NCBI RefSeq assembly: GCF_014250515.1
Contig: NZ_CP060202.1
Coordinates: forward strand, 62,001-126,000
Source of the DNA: Hymenobacter sediminicola
Lineage (GTDB): Bacteria; Bacteroidota; Bacteroidia; Cytophagales; Hymenobacteraceae
Direction of reading: 5' to 3'
DNA length: 64,000 bases
The position numbers and the translations under genes were made by a program. Of this stretch, positions 25,389-34,996 are shown in pieces (the first letter of the stretch is position 1; each line of letters starts with the position of its first letter). The notes beneath the pieces were generated by a model. The model saw only the letters and a program-made list of their open reading frames with translations, was not told the origin of the DNA and ran no database searches.

Positions 25389-26618
25389 TTACAGGTTTTC
25401 GCGGACGTCGAGCTTGGCGGCGTTCAGTGCGGGCCGTATCGAAACGGCAATGGTGATGACGATAATCGCCAGACCAGTAAGCACAATGTCCGCGAACTGC
25501 ATCTTCACGGGGTAGGAGTCTACAACGCTCGTGGCCATGCCCATGCTCACGATGTGGAACGTCTGCTGGAGCCAGCAGATCGTGATACCCAAGGCCAAGC
25601 CTGTGACGGCACCTACCAGCGCTACAATGGCACCTTCTAGCAGGAAAATGCGGCGGATGTCGCGCGGGGTCGCGCCCATAGCCAGCAGAATAGCCACATC
25701 CTTACGCTTATCGATAACCAGCATCGACAGCGAAAAGAAGATGTTGAGCGAGGCAATAAGCAAAATGAAGGCGAAGGTGATAAACACGAACATCTTTTCC
25801 ACCTTGATGGCCTTCAGCAGGCTCACATGCTGTTCATCGGAGTCCAGAACCTTGAATTTCGACCCCAGATGCTTTTTGATGACGGCCTTCACCTCCTGAA
25901 TATCGTGCTGGTCCCCCACGTTCACCTCCAGAGCGGTGCGCCGGTCGCCGTAGTTGAGTAGCTCTTCGGCAAACTCAAGCGGCACGAAAATATAGCTGTC
26001 GTCGATGTGTTGCTCAATCAGAAAGACGCCGCCGGCCGTGATGGTTTTCTCGGTGAAGGCGGTTTCTGGGTTGAGTGAAAGCGTTTTCTTCCCCGTATTG
26101 CGCGGGTAGAGCAAATGGAGCGGCGCAAAGCGGTTGTTGAGGGCAATGCTAAGCTCGTGCTGCACGCCGGCCCCTAGCAGCGCATATGGCTCGCCACCGC
26201 GGCGCAGGCGGTGGTCACCTTCTACAATGGCCGAGTCGATGTTGCTCTGGGTGTAGTAGTTCTCCGAAACACCCTTCATTTTCACCACCATCTGGCGGTC
26301 GTGGTATTGCAGCAGGGCATTGTCCTCAATAACCTCGGTGAGCAGACCAACACCGCGGATTCGGCGAAGCTCTTCCAGCGTTTTTTCGTCCACCGGAAAC
26401 GACTTGCCCTGCACGGCTGTCACCAGCAGATCGGGGTCCGATTTGCCGTAGAGCGTGCGTACCAGATCCTCCAGTCCGTTGAATACCGACAGCACAATAA
26501 TCAGCGCCATCGTGCCCACCGCCACGCCAATCATGGAGATGTTGGAGATGATGCTGATGATGTTGCGCTTCTTCTTCGAGGAAAAGTAACGCCGGGCAAT
26601 GAGCAACGGAACGTCCAT
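25389..26618 (-). CDS. LolC/LolE-type ABC transporter permease (FtsX family)
   Basis: A 409-residue protein with one transmembrane segment near the N-terminus (about 19-48: IISIISNISMIGVAVGTMALIIVLSVFNG), a large periplasmic MacB-like domain, and three C-terminal segments (FVFITFAFILLIASLNIFFSLSML; AIVALVGAVTGLALGITICWL; DIVLTGLAIIVITIAVSI). This four-helix plan matches LolC/LolE, which extract lipoproteins from the inner membrane for transport to the outer membrane. No ATPase gene is adjacent. It is the last gene of the rbfA run. Confidence 0.88.
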   Translation of the reverse strand: MDVPLLIARRYFSSKKKRNIISIISNISMIGVAVGTMALIIVLSVFNGLEDLVRTLYGKSDPDLLVTAVQGKSFPVDEKTLEELRRIRGVGLLTEVIEDNALLQYHDRQMVVKMKGVSENYYTQSNIDSAIVEGDHRLRRGGEPYALLGAGVQHELSIALNNRFAPLHLLYPRNTGKKTLSLNPETAFTEKTITAGGVFLIEQHIDDSYIFVPLEFAEELLNYGDRRTALEVNVGDQHDIQEVKAVIKKHLGSKFKVLDSDEQHVSLLKAIKVEKMFVFITFAFILLIASLNIFFSLSMLVIDKRKDVAILLAMGATPRDIRRIFLLEGAIVALVGAVTGLALGITICWLQQTFHIVSMGMATSVVDSYPVKMQFADIVLTGLAIIVITIAVSIRPALNAAKLDVRENL

Positions 26619-26808
26619 GCGGGGCGTGCGAGGTGGAAAGGCTACGGGTGGATAGTTGGCTAAAGGTACTTAACTGGCGCGGTGTGCCGGTTCCACCATA
26701 AACACGGCGAGTACTTGCTCATAGTTGGATTGGCCGGTCATGAGCAGAGTAGGCAGTAAGAGCCCCAAGATACGCCACTCGCCGAAAAAGGTAACGCCAA
26801 ACTACGCG

Positions 26809-27618
26809 TTACTTCCAGGCTTTCACGATGAGGCCGGTGCCAGAATCGTGCATCGTGCGGGCATCGAGCCAGTTGAGGAGCAGGCAGAACGGGAACGTAA
26901 TGAGATAATAGAAGGGAAGCAGCACAAAAAACAGCTTCGACTGGCCCAACATTAGAATAGGATATTTCATGCTCAGGCGCCACGAAATCTGGCCCGACTC
27001 GCCGTAGCTGTAGCGGGCTTCAATCCGCTCGAAGCCGGCAGTGCGCAGCTTCTGCTGAATCTCATGGATGTTGTAGCCGTCGCGCACATGTTCCTCAATG
27101 AAAGAGGTTTCGCCGTCGGAGTGCACATCGGAGCCACCTTGGTCGGAGGGCGTGGAAATGAGCAGCATACCGCCGTCTTTGAGCGAGGCGTGTATATTAC
27201 GGAACACTTCCACGTCTTCCAGAATATGCTCCATTACGTCTACCGACAGGGCTAGGTCGAAGGTGTTGGGCTCCTGATACAGTACCAGATCCTGCACGGC
27301 AAACTGTACGTTGGTGCGCCCAATCTCGCGAAAGAACTTGTTGGAATCGGCAATCTGCTCGTCTTTCACATCAACGGCCAGGATGTTCCACTTGGCACTC
27401 ATCCCCGACAGCCAGTAAGTATACTGGCCATAGCCGGAGCCGGCATCCAGAATATTCAGGGCTTCACTGGTTCGGCCTTTGGCCCACTGCCGCAACTCGC
27501 GGTGCACATGCCAGGTGCGGAGCAACAGCAGATCGAGCAGATGATAGAACAGGCGGCGCAGCAGCGGCGTCCGGTTAAAAACTTCGCCCAGGGAGCGTTT
27601 AATGGGGTCGTAATGCAA
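26809..27618 (-). CDS. Class I SAM-dependent methyltransferase with hydrophobic C-terminus
   Basis: A 269-residue protein with motif I ILDAGSGYGQYTYWL (about 55-70), acidic strand end AVDVKDEQI, and post-motif DLALSVDVMEHI. The C-terminal 60 residues (YPILMLGQSKLFFVLLPFYYLITFPFCLLLNWL) are strongly hydrophobic and probably tether it to the membrane. The substrate is unknown; a lipid or small hydrophobic molecule would fit. The first codon appears to be TTG, with no ATG nearby. It lies between rbfA and the permease gene, all on the same strand. Confidence 0.85.
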   Translation of the reverse strand: MHYDPIKRSLGEVFNRTPLLRRLFYHLLDLLLLRTWHVHRELRQWAKGRTSEALNILDAGSGYGQYTYWLSGMSAKWNILAVDVKDEQIADSNKFFREIGRTNVQFAVQDLVLYQEPNTFDLALSVDVMEHILEDVEVFRNIHASLKDGGMLLISTPSDQGGSDVHSDGETSFIEEHVRDGYNIHEIQQKLRTAGFERIEARYSYGESGQISWRLSMKYPILMLGQSKLFFVLLPFYYLITFPFCLLLNWLDARTMHDSGTGLIVKAWK

Positions 27619-27721
27619 TTGGGGAATGCGTAAAGGCGTGAAACGGTGAACTGGCGGGCGGGAGATACAAGCAGTGGTTCATCTACTCGATGACGCATGG
27701 CTTTACCTGCTGGCTATTTCA

Positions 27722-28156
27722 CTACTCGTCTTCGTCGGCGAAGAGCTTGGGGCGTTTGGGCGCGGTTTCGCCGGGCTGCTCGTCGGCTTCAGGCTCCGGG
27801 GCCGGAATGCTAAGCTGGCCGAATACCTGATCCATCTTAGCTGCGTAGGCCGCAGAATCATCAAGGAAGAAAACCAGGTCGGGCACGATGCGCAACTGCT
27901 GCCGGATGCGTTTGGCCAGCGCTTGGCGGACCACTTTCTGGTTGTCGCGCACCAAGGCCAAGGTAGCTTCGCCGCTGCCTTCTTTTACCAATAGCTGGCT
28001 CAGATATACACGCGCCACCCCCAGATCGGGCGAAACGCGCACGGTGCTGATGCCCGGCGCCAGGCCCGGAAACAGGTGCGGCAGGTCGCGCTGAAATACG
28101 GCGGCCAATTCCTGCTGCAGCAGGCTGGATACTTTTTGCTGTCGTTTACTTTCCAT
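27722..28156 (-). CDS. rbfA: Ribosome-binding factor A
   Basis: A 144-residue protein from the ATG at 28156. A TTG four codons upstream overlaps the promoter box and is unlikely. The RbfA KH-like fold is clear: MESKRQQKVSSLLQQELAAVFQRD, STVRVSPDLGVARVYLSQL, and RIRQQLRIVPDLVFFLDDSAAYAAKMDQVF. The acidic extension at the end (PEPEADEQPGETAPK) is common in this phylum. RbfA helps mature the 5' end of 16S rRNA in the 30S subunit. Confidence 0.95.
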   Translation of the reverse strand: MESKRQQKVSSLLQQELAAVFQRDLPHLFPGLAPGISTVRVSPDLGVARVYLSQLLVKEGSGEATLALVRDNQKVVRQALAKRIRQQLRIVPDLVFFLDDSAAYAAKMDQVFGQLSIPAPEPEADEQPGETAPKRPKLFADEDE

Positions 28157-28165
28157 AGGAATTGG

Positions 28166-28173
28166 CAAAGATA
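28166..28173 (-). promoter_or_regulatory. Bacteroidota -7 promoter box for rbfA (TATCTTTG)
   Basis: The minus strand reads TATCTTTG, an exact TAnnTTTG match, ending 10 bases before the ATG at 28156. This predicts a leader of about four bases. Confidence 0.55.
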
Positions 28174-28285
28174 AGCAGGTGATTACGTAATTGGGTGATA
28201 AGGGAAACCGGTGACGAAAGGATAGGGCTTGGCTAACCTGTAGTGGGGCTCGGCAAGCATAAAATCAGGCATTGAGGCAAGGCTG

Positions 28286-28293
28286 TACCTTTG
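28286..28293 (+). promoter_or_regulatory. Bacteroidota -7 promoter box (TACCTTTG)
   Basis: TACCTTTG, an exact TAnnTTTG match, 37 bases before the TTG at 28330. It supports that unusual start. The -33 region has only weak matches. Confidence 0.5.
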
Positions 28294-28329
28294 CGTCTTC
28301 TCGTCTTCACTTGTTAGCTCCTCACTGGC

Positions 28330-29742
28330 TTGCTTCAATTTTTTAAAAGCCCTTTGCCCACGCGCCTAGTGGCACTGTTGCTGCTGGTTCTGGCCGTGCG
28401 GCTGCCGCTGCTGTGGTGGGGCATTCCGCTCACGGCCATTGAGCTGCGGGCGCTACTGGTAGGCGAGCGGCTGCACGAAGGGGCGCTGCCCTACCGCGAC
28501 CTATATGAGGCCACCGCTCCGCTGGCAGCGGCACTTTTTGCCGGACTTGATCTAGTCGCGTCGCGGCCGTTGTGGCTCTACCGCATTATCTCGCTGGCGC
28601 TGCTCCTGACTCAGGCACTGCGCCTCAATTTTGTCCTCAACCGGGCTGATGTGCATCCGGAGCGCGGCTACTTGGCGGCTCTCACCTATCTGCTGCTGGC
28701 CAGCGTCACCACGGACCTGGATATTCTGTCGCCGTTGCTACTGGGGCACACGTTCATCATTCTGGGGCTGAGTGCGTTGCTGCCTACTTCCCGCGAAGGC
28801 TACGACAACCGTCGGCTGTTTCGGGCGGGGTTCCTGATTGGGGTGGCAGCGCTGTGCTATCTGCCGCTGGCGTTGTTTCTGCTGCTGGGGCTGTTTGCCG
28901 TTATCATCTTTGCGGCCAACTCGTTCCGAAGCTTTCTGCTACTGCTCTGTGGCTTTGGCTTCCCGTATGCAGTGGCCGCCACGTTCTTTCTCTACAACGA
29001 TGCGCTGCCCGACTTCCGGCAGTTCCATTTGGTGCCCACTCTGAGCGGCTTGGTGCTGGGGGCCGACGGGCTGCCGCTGCCGCTGCAGTGGCAGCTGCTG
29101 GTGCTACCGGCCGCCGTGCTGGTGCTGGCACTGGCCCGCATGTTCACCACCTCGTTGGGGCTGGTATTTCAGGTGAAATTTCAGCAGATGATGCTGGTGT
29201 GGCTGCTGGTAGCGAGCCTGATGGCCTGGGCCGGTCGTGGTGTGGCGCCTGGCTCACTGGTGCTGGTGCTGCCGCCCATCACGTATTTCAGCTTGTATCT
29301 GTGGCAGAAAGCGCCGCGCGGCTGGGTGGTGGAGGTGTTGTTTGCGGCAGTGCTGACTAGCGTGGTAGGAATACGCTACCGCGAAATCCTGCATCTGGAT
29401 ACGGTGATGCGCTTCCCAGCCGAAAGCCGCTACGCCGTGCAGCCCAACCCGCAGTATGCCGCCATCAAAGGCCAGCGCCTGCTGGTGCTGGGCCCCGATA
29501 TGCGCCCGTATATTGATAACCGTCCCGCGTCGCCGTATCTCGACTGGCGCCTGGCACAGGCCGACTTTGGGTATCTGAGCCAATACGCAGCGGTGTATCG
29601 CCTCTCGCGCAACCTCGCTCCTGATCCGCCCACTATCCTCATCGACCAGACCAACCGCTTAGACGAGTTGCAGTATAAAGTGCCCGCCATTTTTGGGCGC
29701 TACCAAGCTACAGCCACTCCACGGGTGTACCAATTGAAGTGA
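28330..29742 (+). CDS. Polytopic membrane protein, 470 aa, function unknown
   Basis: The best start is TTG at 28330, since the frame has no early ATG and a promoter box lies 37 bases upstream. About 11 hydrophobic segments alternate with short loops, e.g. RLVALLLLVLAVRLPLLWWG near the start. An early loop holds GALPYRDLYEATAPLAA, a YRDxxExxAPL pattern also seen in membrane glycosyltransferases of the GT-C fold, where the acidic residue is catalytic. I cannot confirm that role; the phylum also has uncharacterised membrane families of this layout. It ends in a soluble tail (residues about 370-470). Confidence 0.8.
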   Translation: MLQFFKSPLPTRLVALLLLVLAVRLPLLWWGIPLTAIELRALLVGERLHEGALPYRDLYEATAPLAAALFAGLDLVASRPLWLYRIISLALLLTQALRLNFVLNRADVHPERGYLAALTYLLLASVTTDLDILSPLLLGHTFIILGLSALLPTSREGYDNRRLFRAGFLIGVAALCYLPLALFLLLGLFAVIIFAANSFRSFLLLLCGFGFPYAVAATFFLYNDALPDFRQFHLVPTLSGLVLGADGLPLPLQWQLLVLPAAVLVLALARMFTTSLGLVFQVKFQQMMLVWLLVASLMAWAGRGVAPGSLVLVLPPITYFSLYLWQKAPRGWVVEVLFAAVLTSVVGIRYREILHLDTVMRFPAESRYAVQPNPQYAAIKGQRLLVLGPDMRPYIDNRPASPYLDWRLAQADFGYLSQYAAVYRLSRNLAPDPPTILIDQTNRLDELQYKVPAIFGRYQATATPRVYQLK

Positions 29743-29819
29743 TGAGGTGAACAGTAGGGATGGGCCACGTAGACTGGATTTTACCTGTCGCCTTTTACCA
29801 TTCACCTCACCGCCTTAAA

Positions 29820-30260
29820 TCAGCAATCAATCTTGTTGACACGGTTCTGATGACGGCCGCCTTCAAAGGCCGTGTTGAGGAACTGACTGACAATAGCGCG
29901 GGCATTTTCCTCGCTCACAAAGCGGGCCGGCACACAAATGATGTTGGCGTCGTTGTGCTGGCGGGCCAGTTCAGCCAGCTCCGGCTCCCAGGCAATGGCC
30001 GCGCGGATACCCCGGTGCTTATTGGCCGTGATGCACACGCCATTGGCCGAGCCACACACCAGAATGCCGCGCTCCAGCTCACCCGCCGTAATGGCCGTGG
30101 CCAGTGGATGCACAAAGTCCGGGTAGTCTACTGAGTCAGCGGAATAGGTGCCAAAGTCGCGGACTTCGTAGCCGTTGTCGCGGAGCCAGTTCAGTAGCAT
30201 CTGCTTGTATTCGAAGCCGGCATGGTCGGAGCCGAGGGCAATGGTATTGTGGTCGGGCAT
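29820..30260 (-). CDS. rpiB: Ribose-5-phosphate isomerase B
   Basis: A 146-residue protein of the RpiB/LacAB family: IALGSDHAGFEYK at the start, DYPDFVHPLA with the conserved Asp-Tyr-Pro, the catalytic Cys in VCGSANGVCITANKHRGIRAAI, and NDANIICVPARFVS. It interconverts ribose 5-phosphate and ribulose 5-phosphate in the pentose phosphate pathway. It stands alone between the membrane protein and tatC. Confidence 0.95.
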   Translation of the reverse strand: MPDHNTIALGSDHAGFEYKQMLLNWLRDNGYEVRDFGTYSADSVDYPDFVHPLATAITAGELERGILVCGSANGVCITANKHRGIRAAIAWEPELAELARQHNDANIICVPARFVSEENARAIVSQFLNTAFEGGRHQNRVNKIDC

Positions 30261-30290
30261 GAGGAGGAGAAAGAGGGGTAGAAAGCAAAT

Positions 30291-30337
30291 GGCCGGTAAA
30301 AATGCGCCTGGGTTTCAGATCAACATTTTCACCGGCC
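30291..30337. terminator. Hairpin after tatC, probable terminator
   Basis: GGCCGGTAAAAATG (30291-30304) pairs with CATTTTCACCGGCC (30324-30337) with one mismatch. Flanking CAAAT and ATTTG may extend it. It lies just after the leftward tatC gene (stop at 30365). Confidence 0.5.
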
Positions 30338-30364
30338 ACTTTTCATTTGCAGGGAATATTTCGG

Positions 30365-31222
30365 TTACGCGACGCCGTTGTTCTCAGCCAGCCGCTCGTT
30401 GAGCTGTTTGGTGCGGTTGCGGCCCACTACAGCCGCTATACTGATGCTGACCTCGTAGAGCAGCACAATCGGAATCGTGACGATGATCTGAGAGGTGATT
30501 TCGGGCGGCGTAATGATGGCGGCAATAATGAGCACTACCACAATAGCGTGCTTGCGGTACAGCCGCATGATTTCCGGCGTAATCAGGCCGGCTTTAGCCA
30601 AAAAGAACACAATCATCGGCAACTCGAACACGAAGGCGCACGAAAGCGACATGGTGGTGAGCGTGCTGATGTAGCTCTGCAGGTCAATCTGGTTTTCGAT
30701 GGTGGCATCGAGCTGATACGAAGCCAGGAAGTTGATGCTAAGCGGTGCGGCAATGTAGTAGCCGAACAGCAGCCCGATGATGAACAGCACCGACACGAAG
30801 AACACCGCTCCGCGCGAATTGGCCTGCTCGTGCGGGTACAAGCCCGGCTTCACGAAGCGCCAGATTTCCCAGAATGTATACGGAAATGCCAGCGCCAAGC
30901 CTACCACAAACGAGGTGCTGATGTGCATGGTCAGCTGCCCACTCATCTGGCGGTTTTGCAGATCAAACGACGGCTTGTCCATGTGCAGACCAGGCAGGCT
31001 GAGCCACTCGCCCACCTGATTGAAGAGGCGGTAGGTCCAGAAATCAGCGCGGGAAGGACCCAGAATCAGGTCGTGAAACAGGAAGTCCTTGGCCAGAAAT
31101 GCCGCCGTGGTAAAGACCACAATAGCAATGGCCGCGCGGATGATGTGCCAGCGCAACGCCTCCAGATGGTCGATGAAGGACATTTCCTGGGGTTCGCCCA
31201 GCACAGGATGTTCGTTGTTCAA
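30365..31222 (-). CDS. tatC: Twin-arginine translocase subunit TatC
   Basis: A 285-residue protein (TTG start at 31222; the ATG at 31183 is the alternative, giving MSFIDHLEALRWHIIR, the usual TatC opening). It has six transmembrane segments, the conserved FIDHLEALR near the N-terminus, VGLALAFPYTFWEIWRFVKPGLYPHE, and ELPMIVFFLAKAGLITPE. TatC recognises twin-arginine signal peptides and forms the Sec-independent translocase with TatA. No tatA is adjacent. A candidate Tat substrate is encoded at 58387-59079. Confidence 0.95.
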   Translation of the reverse strand: MNNEHPVLGEPQEMSFIDHLEALRWHIIRAAIAIVVFTTAAFLAKDFLFHDLILGPSRADFWTYRLFNQVGEWLSLPGLHMDKPSFDLQNRQMSGQLTMHISTSFVVGLALAFPYTFWEIWRFVKPGLYPHEQANSRGAVFFVSVLFIIGLLFGYYIAAPLSINFLASYQLDATIENQIDLQSYISTLTTMSLSCAFVFELPMIVFFLAKAGLITPEIMRLYRKHAIVVVLIIAAIITPPEITSQIIVTIPIVLLYEVSISIAAVVGRNRTKQLNERLAENNGVA

Positions 31223-31362
31223 AGCAATGAGTGAATGAAAGAATGAGCGGATGAGAGAATGGTACTGGAGAATAGGGATGCAAGACGAACGAAAACCAGC
31301 CCTTGTGGGATGTTGTCCGCCCGCTTTTCATTCACTCCGCTGCCCATTCGCCACTCACTCAT

Positions 31363-32658
31363 CTAGTAAGAAAAGAGCGGGAACTGTTGCATCCATTCGT
31401 TCACCTGGCCGCGTACGCGCAGCAGGTACGTGTCATCGTCGTGGTGCATGAGCACGTCGTCGATGAGGTCGACAATACGGGCCATGTCGGTTTCCCGGAG
31501 GCCACGGGTCGTGACGGCCGCCGAGCCAATGCGCATGCCGCTGGTCACGAATGGCGACTTGTCATCGAAGGGCACCATGTTCTTGTTGATGGTGATATCG
31601 GCCTTGACGAGTGTATTTTCCGCCAGCTTGCCGGTGAGGCCCTTCGAGCGAAGGTCGATGAGCATGAGGTGGTTGTCGGTACCGCCCGAGATAATCTGGT
31701 AGCCCCGGTCGGTGAAGCCTTTGGCCAGTGCCTGGGCATTTTTAATTACCTGGTGGGTATAGTTGGTGTAGGAGTCGCTGAGACATTCGCCGAAAGCCAC
31801 GGCCTTCGCCCCAATAACGTGCTCTAGCGGGCCACCTTGCGTGCCGGGAAACACACCCGAGTCCAGCAGCGCCGACATCATGCGCAGCTCACCTTTCGGA
31901 GTTTTGAGGCCGAAGGGATTTTCGAAGTCCTTGCCCAGCATAATCAGGCCGCCACGCGGGCCGCGCAGCGTCTTGTGCGTCGTCGTCGTGACGATGTGGC
32001 AATGGTCGAACGGGTTGTTGAGCAGGCCTTTGGCGATGAGGCCGCTGGGGTGCGAAATGTCAGCTAGCAGCAGTGCGCCTACTTCGTCGGCGGCTTCGCG
32101 CAGGGCTTTGTAGTCCCAGTCGCGGGAGTAGGCCGAGGCTCCGCAGATGATGAGCTTGGGCTGCTCACGGCGAGCAGTTTCCTTTACTTTCTGCCAGTCG
32201 ATGAGGCCGGTTTCAGGCTCCACACCATAGAAGCTGGGCTTATACAGCTTACCCGAAAAGTTGACGGGAGAGCCGTGGGTGAGGTGGCCACCGTGCGAGA
32301 GGTCGAAGCCGAGGATTTTGTCGCCGGGGTTGAGGACGGCCAGCATCACGGCGGCGTTGGCCTGGGCGCCGGAGTGCGGCTGCACGTTCACCCACTCTAC
32401 CCCGAAGAGCTGTTTGGCGCGGTCGATGGCCAACTGCTCAATCTGGTCGACTATTTCGCAGCCGCCGTAGTAGCGCTTGCCGGGCAAGCCTTCGGCGTAC
32501 TTGTTGGTGAGGATGGAACCCTGGGCCCGCATCACCTGCTCCGAAACGTAGTTTTCGGAGGCAATGAGCTCAATGCCGTGGGTTTGGCGCTCTTTCTCGC
32601 GCTGAATTAGGTCGAAAATGGCGGTGTCTTGCACGAGGGCGGGGGCTTGCGTTTCCAT
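31363..32658 (-). CDS. glyA: Serine hydroxymethyltransferase
   Basis: A 431-residue protein, full length for bacterial SHMT. Conserved blocks: [43 protein letters not shown], the PLP-binding Lys 229 in [14 protein letters not shown], and [20 protein letters not shown]. It converts serine and tetrahydrofolate to glycine and 5,10-methylene-THF. Preceded by a strong promoter that makes the message almost leaderless. Confidence 0.97.
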   Translation of the reverse strand: METQAPALVQDTAIFDLIQREKERQTHGIELIASENYVSEQVMRAQGSILTNKYAEGLPGKRYYGGCEIVDQIEQLAIDRAKQLFGVEWVNVQPHSGAQANAAVMLAVLNPGDKILGFDLSHGGHLTHGSPVNFSGKLYKPSFYGVEPETGLIDWQKVKETARREQPKLIICGASAYSRDWDYKALREAADEVGALLLADISHPSGLIAKGLLNNPFDHCHIVTTTTHKTLRGPRGGLIMLGKDFENPFGLKTPKGELRMMSALLDSGVFPGTQGGPLEHVIGAKAVAFGECLSDSYTNYTHQVIKNAQALAKGFTDRGYQIISGGTDNHLMLIDLRSKGLTGKLAENTLVKADITINKNMVPFDDKSPFVTSGMRIGSAAVTTRGLRETDMARIVDLIDDVLMHHDDDTYLLRVRGQVNEWMQQFPLFSY

Positions 32659-32663
32659 ACCTT

Positions 32664-32694
32664 CAAAGGTACGCTACCGGCCGGAACTGCCAAG
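32664..32694 (-). promoter_or_regulatory. glyA promoter (CTTG-19-TACCTTTG)
   Basis: On the minus strand, CTTG (32694-32691) and TACCTTTG (32671-32664) are separated by exactly 19 bases, matching the Bacteroidota sigma-A-type TTTG-19-TAnnTTTG layout with one mismatch. The -7 box ends six bases before the ATG, so the message would start at or next to the start codon. Confidence 0.65.
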
Positions 32695-32870
32695 TACAGA
32701 GAGTGAGGAGGCTGAACCATAATGAAAGGCGGCTGACAGACGCGGGAAGCCGGCTGGCGGGCAGAGGGTCGAACAACAGCAAGCCGGAGAAGAATATTTT
32801 TTCAGGAGCATGTGGAATTAGTAGCGGACCAGCATCAACCGGATATACCACTACCTAACCGACCTGCCTA

Positions 32871-34805
32871 ATGAAAAACCACCTTCTTCCGCTGCTGGCC
32901 CTGGCTGGTAGCCTTGCCCTCAGTCCTGGCGCCGCAGCCCAACGCAAAACGACAGAGCCCATTCGCCCCGCAGCCCCTGCCGATACCATGAGCGTGTACG
33001 GCCGCGTGACGGATGCCCGTACTGGTCAGGGCCTACCCGGCGTAACGGTGCTCGTGAAGGGCACGAGCACCGGCGTGTCAACCAACCACGACGGAACCTA
33101 TTCGCTGGCGCTGCCCGGCCAGCACCGCACACTGGTGTTCATATCTATTGGGTATGTGCAGGTAGAAAAAACGGTGCCCGCCACACGGCAGCTGGACGTG
33201 GCTCTGAGGGCCGATAACCGGCAACTGAGCGAAGTAGTAGTGACGGCTCGCGGGGTTTCAAAAGCCAAACGCACCCGCAACCAGCAAGCTGTGGCAGATG
33301 CCTATGGGCTGGCCGCCCCGTCCGGCACAGCCGTTGGGCAGCCCTACTACTCGGCGCCGCCGGTGGTGCCGGGCGAAGGCGAATCGTATGCTACCATTCA
33401 GGAAAACGGCTTCCATTCGGCCCAAAAAGACCCGCTAAGCACCTTCAGCATTGATGTGGATGCGGCCAGCTATAGCAATGTGCGGCGCTTTTTGCAGCAG
33501 GGCCAGCTACCCCCGCGCGACGCGGTGCGGGTGGAGGAGATGATCAACTATTTTCAGTACGACTTTCCGCAGCCCACCGGTGCCGACCCGTTTTCGGTGA
33601 CGACGGAGCTGGCCAGCTGCCCCTGGAACCCGGCGCACCAATTGGTGCAGGTGGCGCTACAGGGCAAAAAAATAGAAACCGACAAGCTGCCACCCGCCAA
33701 CCTCGTGTTTCTGGTGGATGTGTCGGGCTCAATGGTTGGCGCCGACCGGTTGGGGCTGGTGCAGGCGGGGTTGCGGTTGCTGGTGAAGGAATTGCGGCCC
33801 CAGGACCGGGTGGCGCTGGTGGTGTATGCCGGAGCCGCCGGGCTGGTGCTGCCGCCCACGCCGGGCAGCAAACGAGGCGAGATTCTGCGGGCCATTGACA
33901 ACCTGCAAGCCGGCGGCTCCACGGCCGGTGGGGCAGGCCTGCGCCTAGCTTACCAAGTAGCGCGCGACAATTTTCAGAAGGATGGCAACAACCGCGTGGT
34001 GCTGGCCACCGACGGCGACTTCAATGTGGGCGAGCAGAGCGACGACGCTATGGAGCGCCTGATTGTGCAGGAGCGGGAGTCAGGCGTGTTTCTGACGGTG
34101 CTGGGCGTGGGCCAAGGCAATTATCAAGACAAGAAAATGGAGCTGCTGGCCGACAAAGGCAACGGCAACTACGCCTACCTCGACAACTTGGATGAAGCGC
34201 GGCGGGTGCTGGTGCGGCAGTTTGGCGGTACGCTGTTCACGCTGGCCAAAGACGTGAAGCTGCAAGTGGAGTTTAACCCGGCCCGTGTGCGCGAATACCG
34301 CCTCATTGGCTACGAAAACCGCGCCCTGGCCGCCGAGGACTTCAACAATGACCGCAAAGATGCCGGCGAACTGGGCGCGGGCCACACCGTGACGGCTCTC
34401 TACGAGGTGGTGCCCGTAGGAGCGCCGGCCGCCGTGGACAAACTGAAGTATCAGGCCAGTTCTGCAGAGAAGCCTGCCCCTGCTTCGGCAGATTTGCTGA
34501 CCGTGAAAATGCGCTATAAGGAGCCACAGGGTAGCAAAAGCCAGCTGTTGGAGCGCACGTTGCGTGGGCCGGCAGTACCCGTGGAACGGGCTTCAGAAAA
34601 CCTGCGTTTTGCGGCTAGCGTGGCCCAGTTCGGGATGCTCCTGCGCGAGTCGGACTACCGTGGCGAGGCTACTTTCGCGGCCACCGCCAAGCTGGCCGAA
34701 GCGGCGCGGGGCACTGATACGGAAGGGTATCGGGCGGAGTTTGTGCGGCTGGTGAAAGCAGCAGAAGGCCTGCGGCCCGGTGCGGAAAGCTACGGAGCAC
34801 GCTAA
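32871..34805 (+). CDS. YfbK-type vWA protein with SusC-like N-terminal domain
   Basis: A 644-residue protein. Signal peptide to about 24 (PGAAAQ). Residues 41-128 form a carboxypeptidase-regulatory-like beta domain (VYGRVTDARTGQGLPGVTVLVKG) ending in SEVVVTARG, the TonB-box-like sequence seen in SusC/RagA plug regions. Then a vWA N-terminal domain (about 184-260: DPLSTFSIDVDAASYSNVRRF), the vWA domain with MIDAS DVSGS (283-287) and ATDGDFNVG, and a DUF3520-like C-domain. Probably on the periplasmic face or surface, binding a partner protein by metal. Paralogue at 36229-37851. Confidence 0.9.
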   Translation: MKNHLLPLLALAGSLALSPGAAAQRKTTEPIRPAAPADTMSVYGRVTDARTGQGLPGVTVLVKGTSTGVSTNHDGTYSLALPGQHRTLVFISIGYVQVEKTVPATRQLDVALRADNRQLSEVVVTARGVSKAKRTRNQQAVADAYGLAAPSGTAVGQPYYSAPPVVPGEGESYATIQENGFHSAQKDPLSTFSIDVDAASYSNVRRFLQQGQLPPRDAVRVEEMINYFQYDFPQPTGADPFSVTTELASCPWNPAHQLVQVALQGKKIETDKLPPANLVFLVDVSGSMVGADRLGLVQAGLRLLVKELRPQDRVALVVYAGAAGLVLPPTPGSKRGEILRAIDNLQAGGSTAGGAGLRLAYQVARDNFQKDGNNRVVLATDGDFNVGEQSDDAMERLIVQERESGVFLTVLGVGQGNYQDKKMELLADKGNGNYAYLDNLDEARRVLVRQFGGTLFTLAKDVKLQVEFNPARVREYRLIGYENRALAAEDFNNDRKDAGELGAGHTVTALYEVVPVGAPAAVDKLKYQASSAEKPAPASADLLTVKMRYKEPQGSKSQLLERTLRGPAVPVERASENLRFAASVAQFGMLLRESDYRGEATFAATAKLAEAARGTDTEGYRAEFVRLVKAAEGLRPGAESYGAR

Positions 34806-34996
34806 CTAGAAAGCAGTGGAATTGGGTCAGGTCGGGGGCTTCACTCACCCTCCCGGCGAAGGCACCGGCTGGTTGCAGCCGGTCGGTGCCGGAATGTTTC
34901 GTCGGGCCCGGCCTGGCCTTTGGGGAAGAAGAATGTATCAGCGTGTTGTATCCAACCGTTTTCCGGATAGGTTGTGGAGAGGAAGCCGGAAAACGC

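Noticed and set aside
31230..31360. Imperfect ATTCACTC-type inverted repeats between tatC and glyA
   Set aside because: Low-complexity sequence; pairing is imperfect and there is no T tract or consistent stem.
34861..34890. GC-rich hairpin GGCACCGGCT...AGCCGGT...GGTGCC
   Set aside because: A strong stem but with a bulge and no T run, and the true terminator lies downstream at 34997; it may be incidental.
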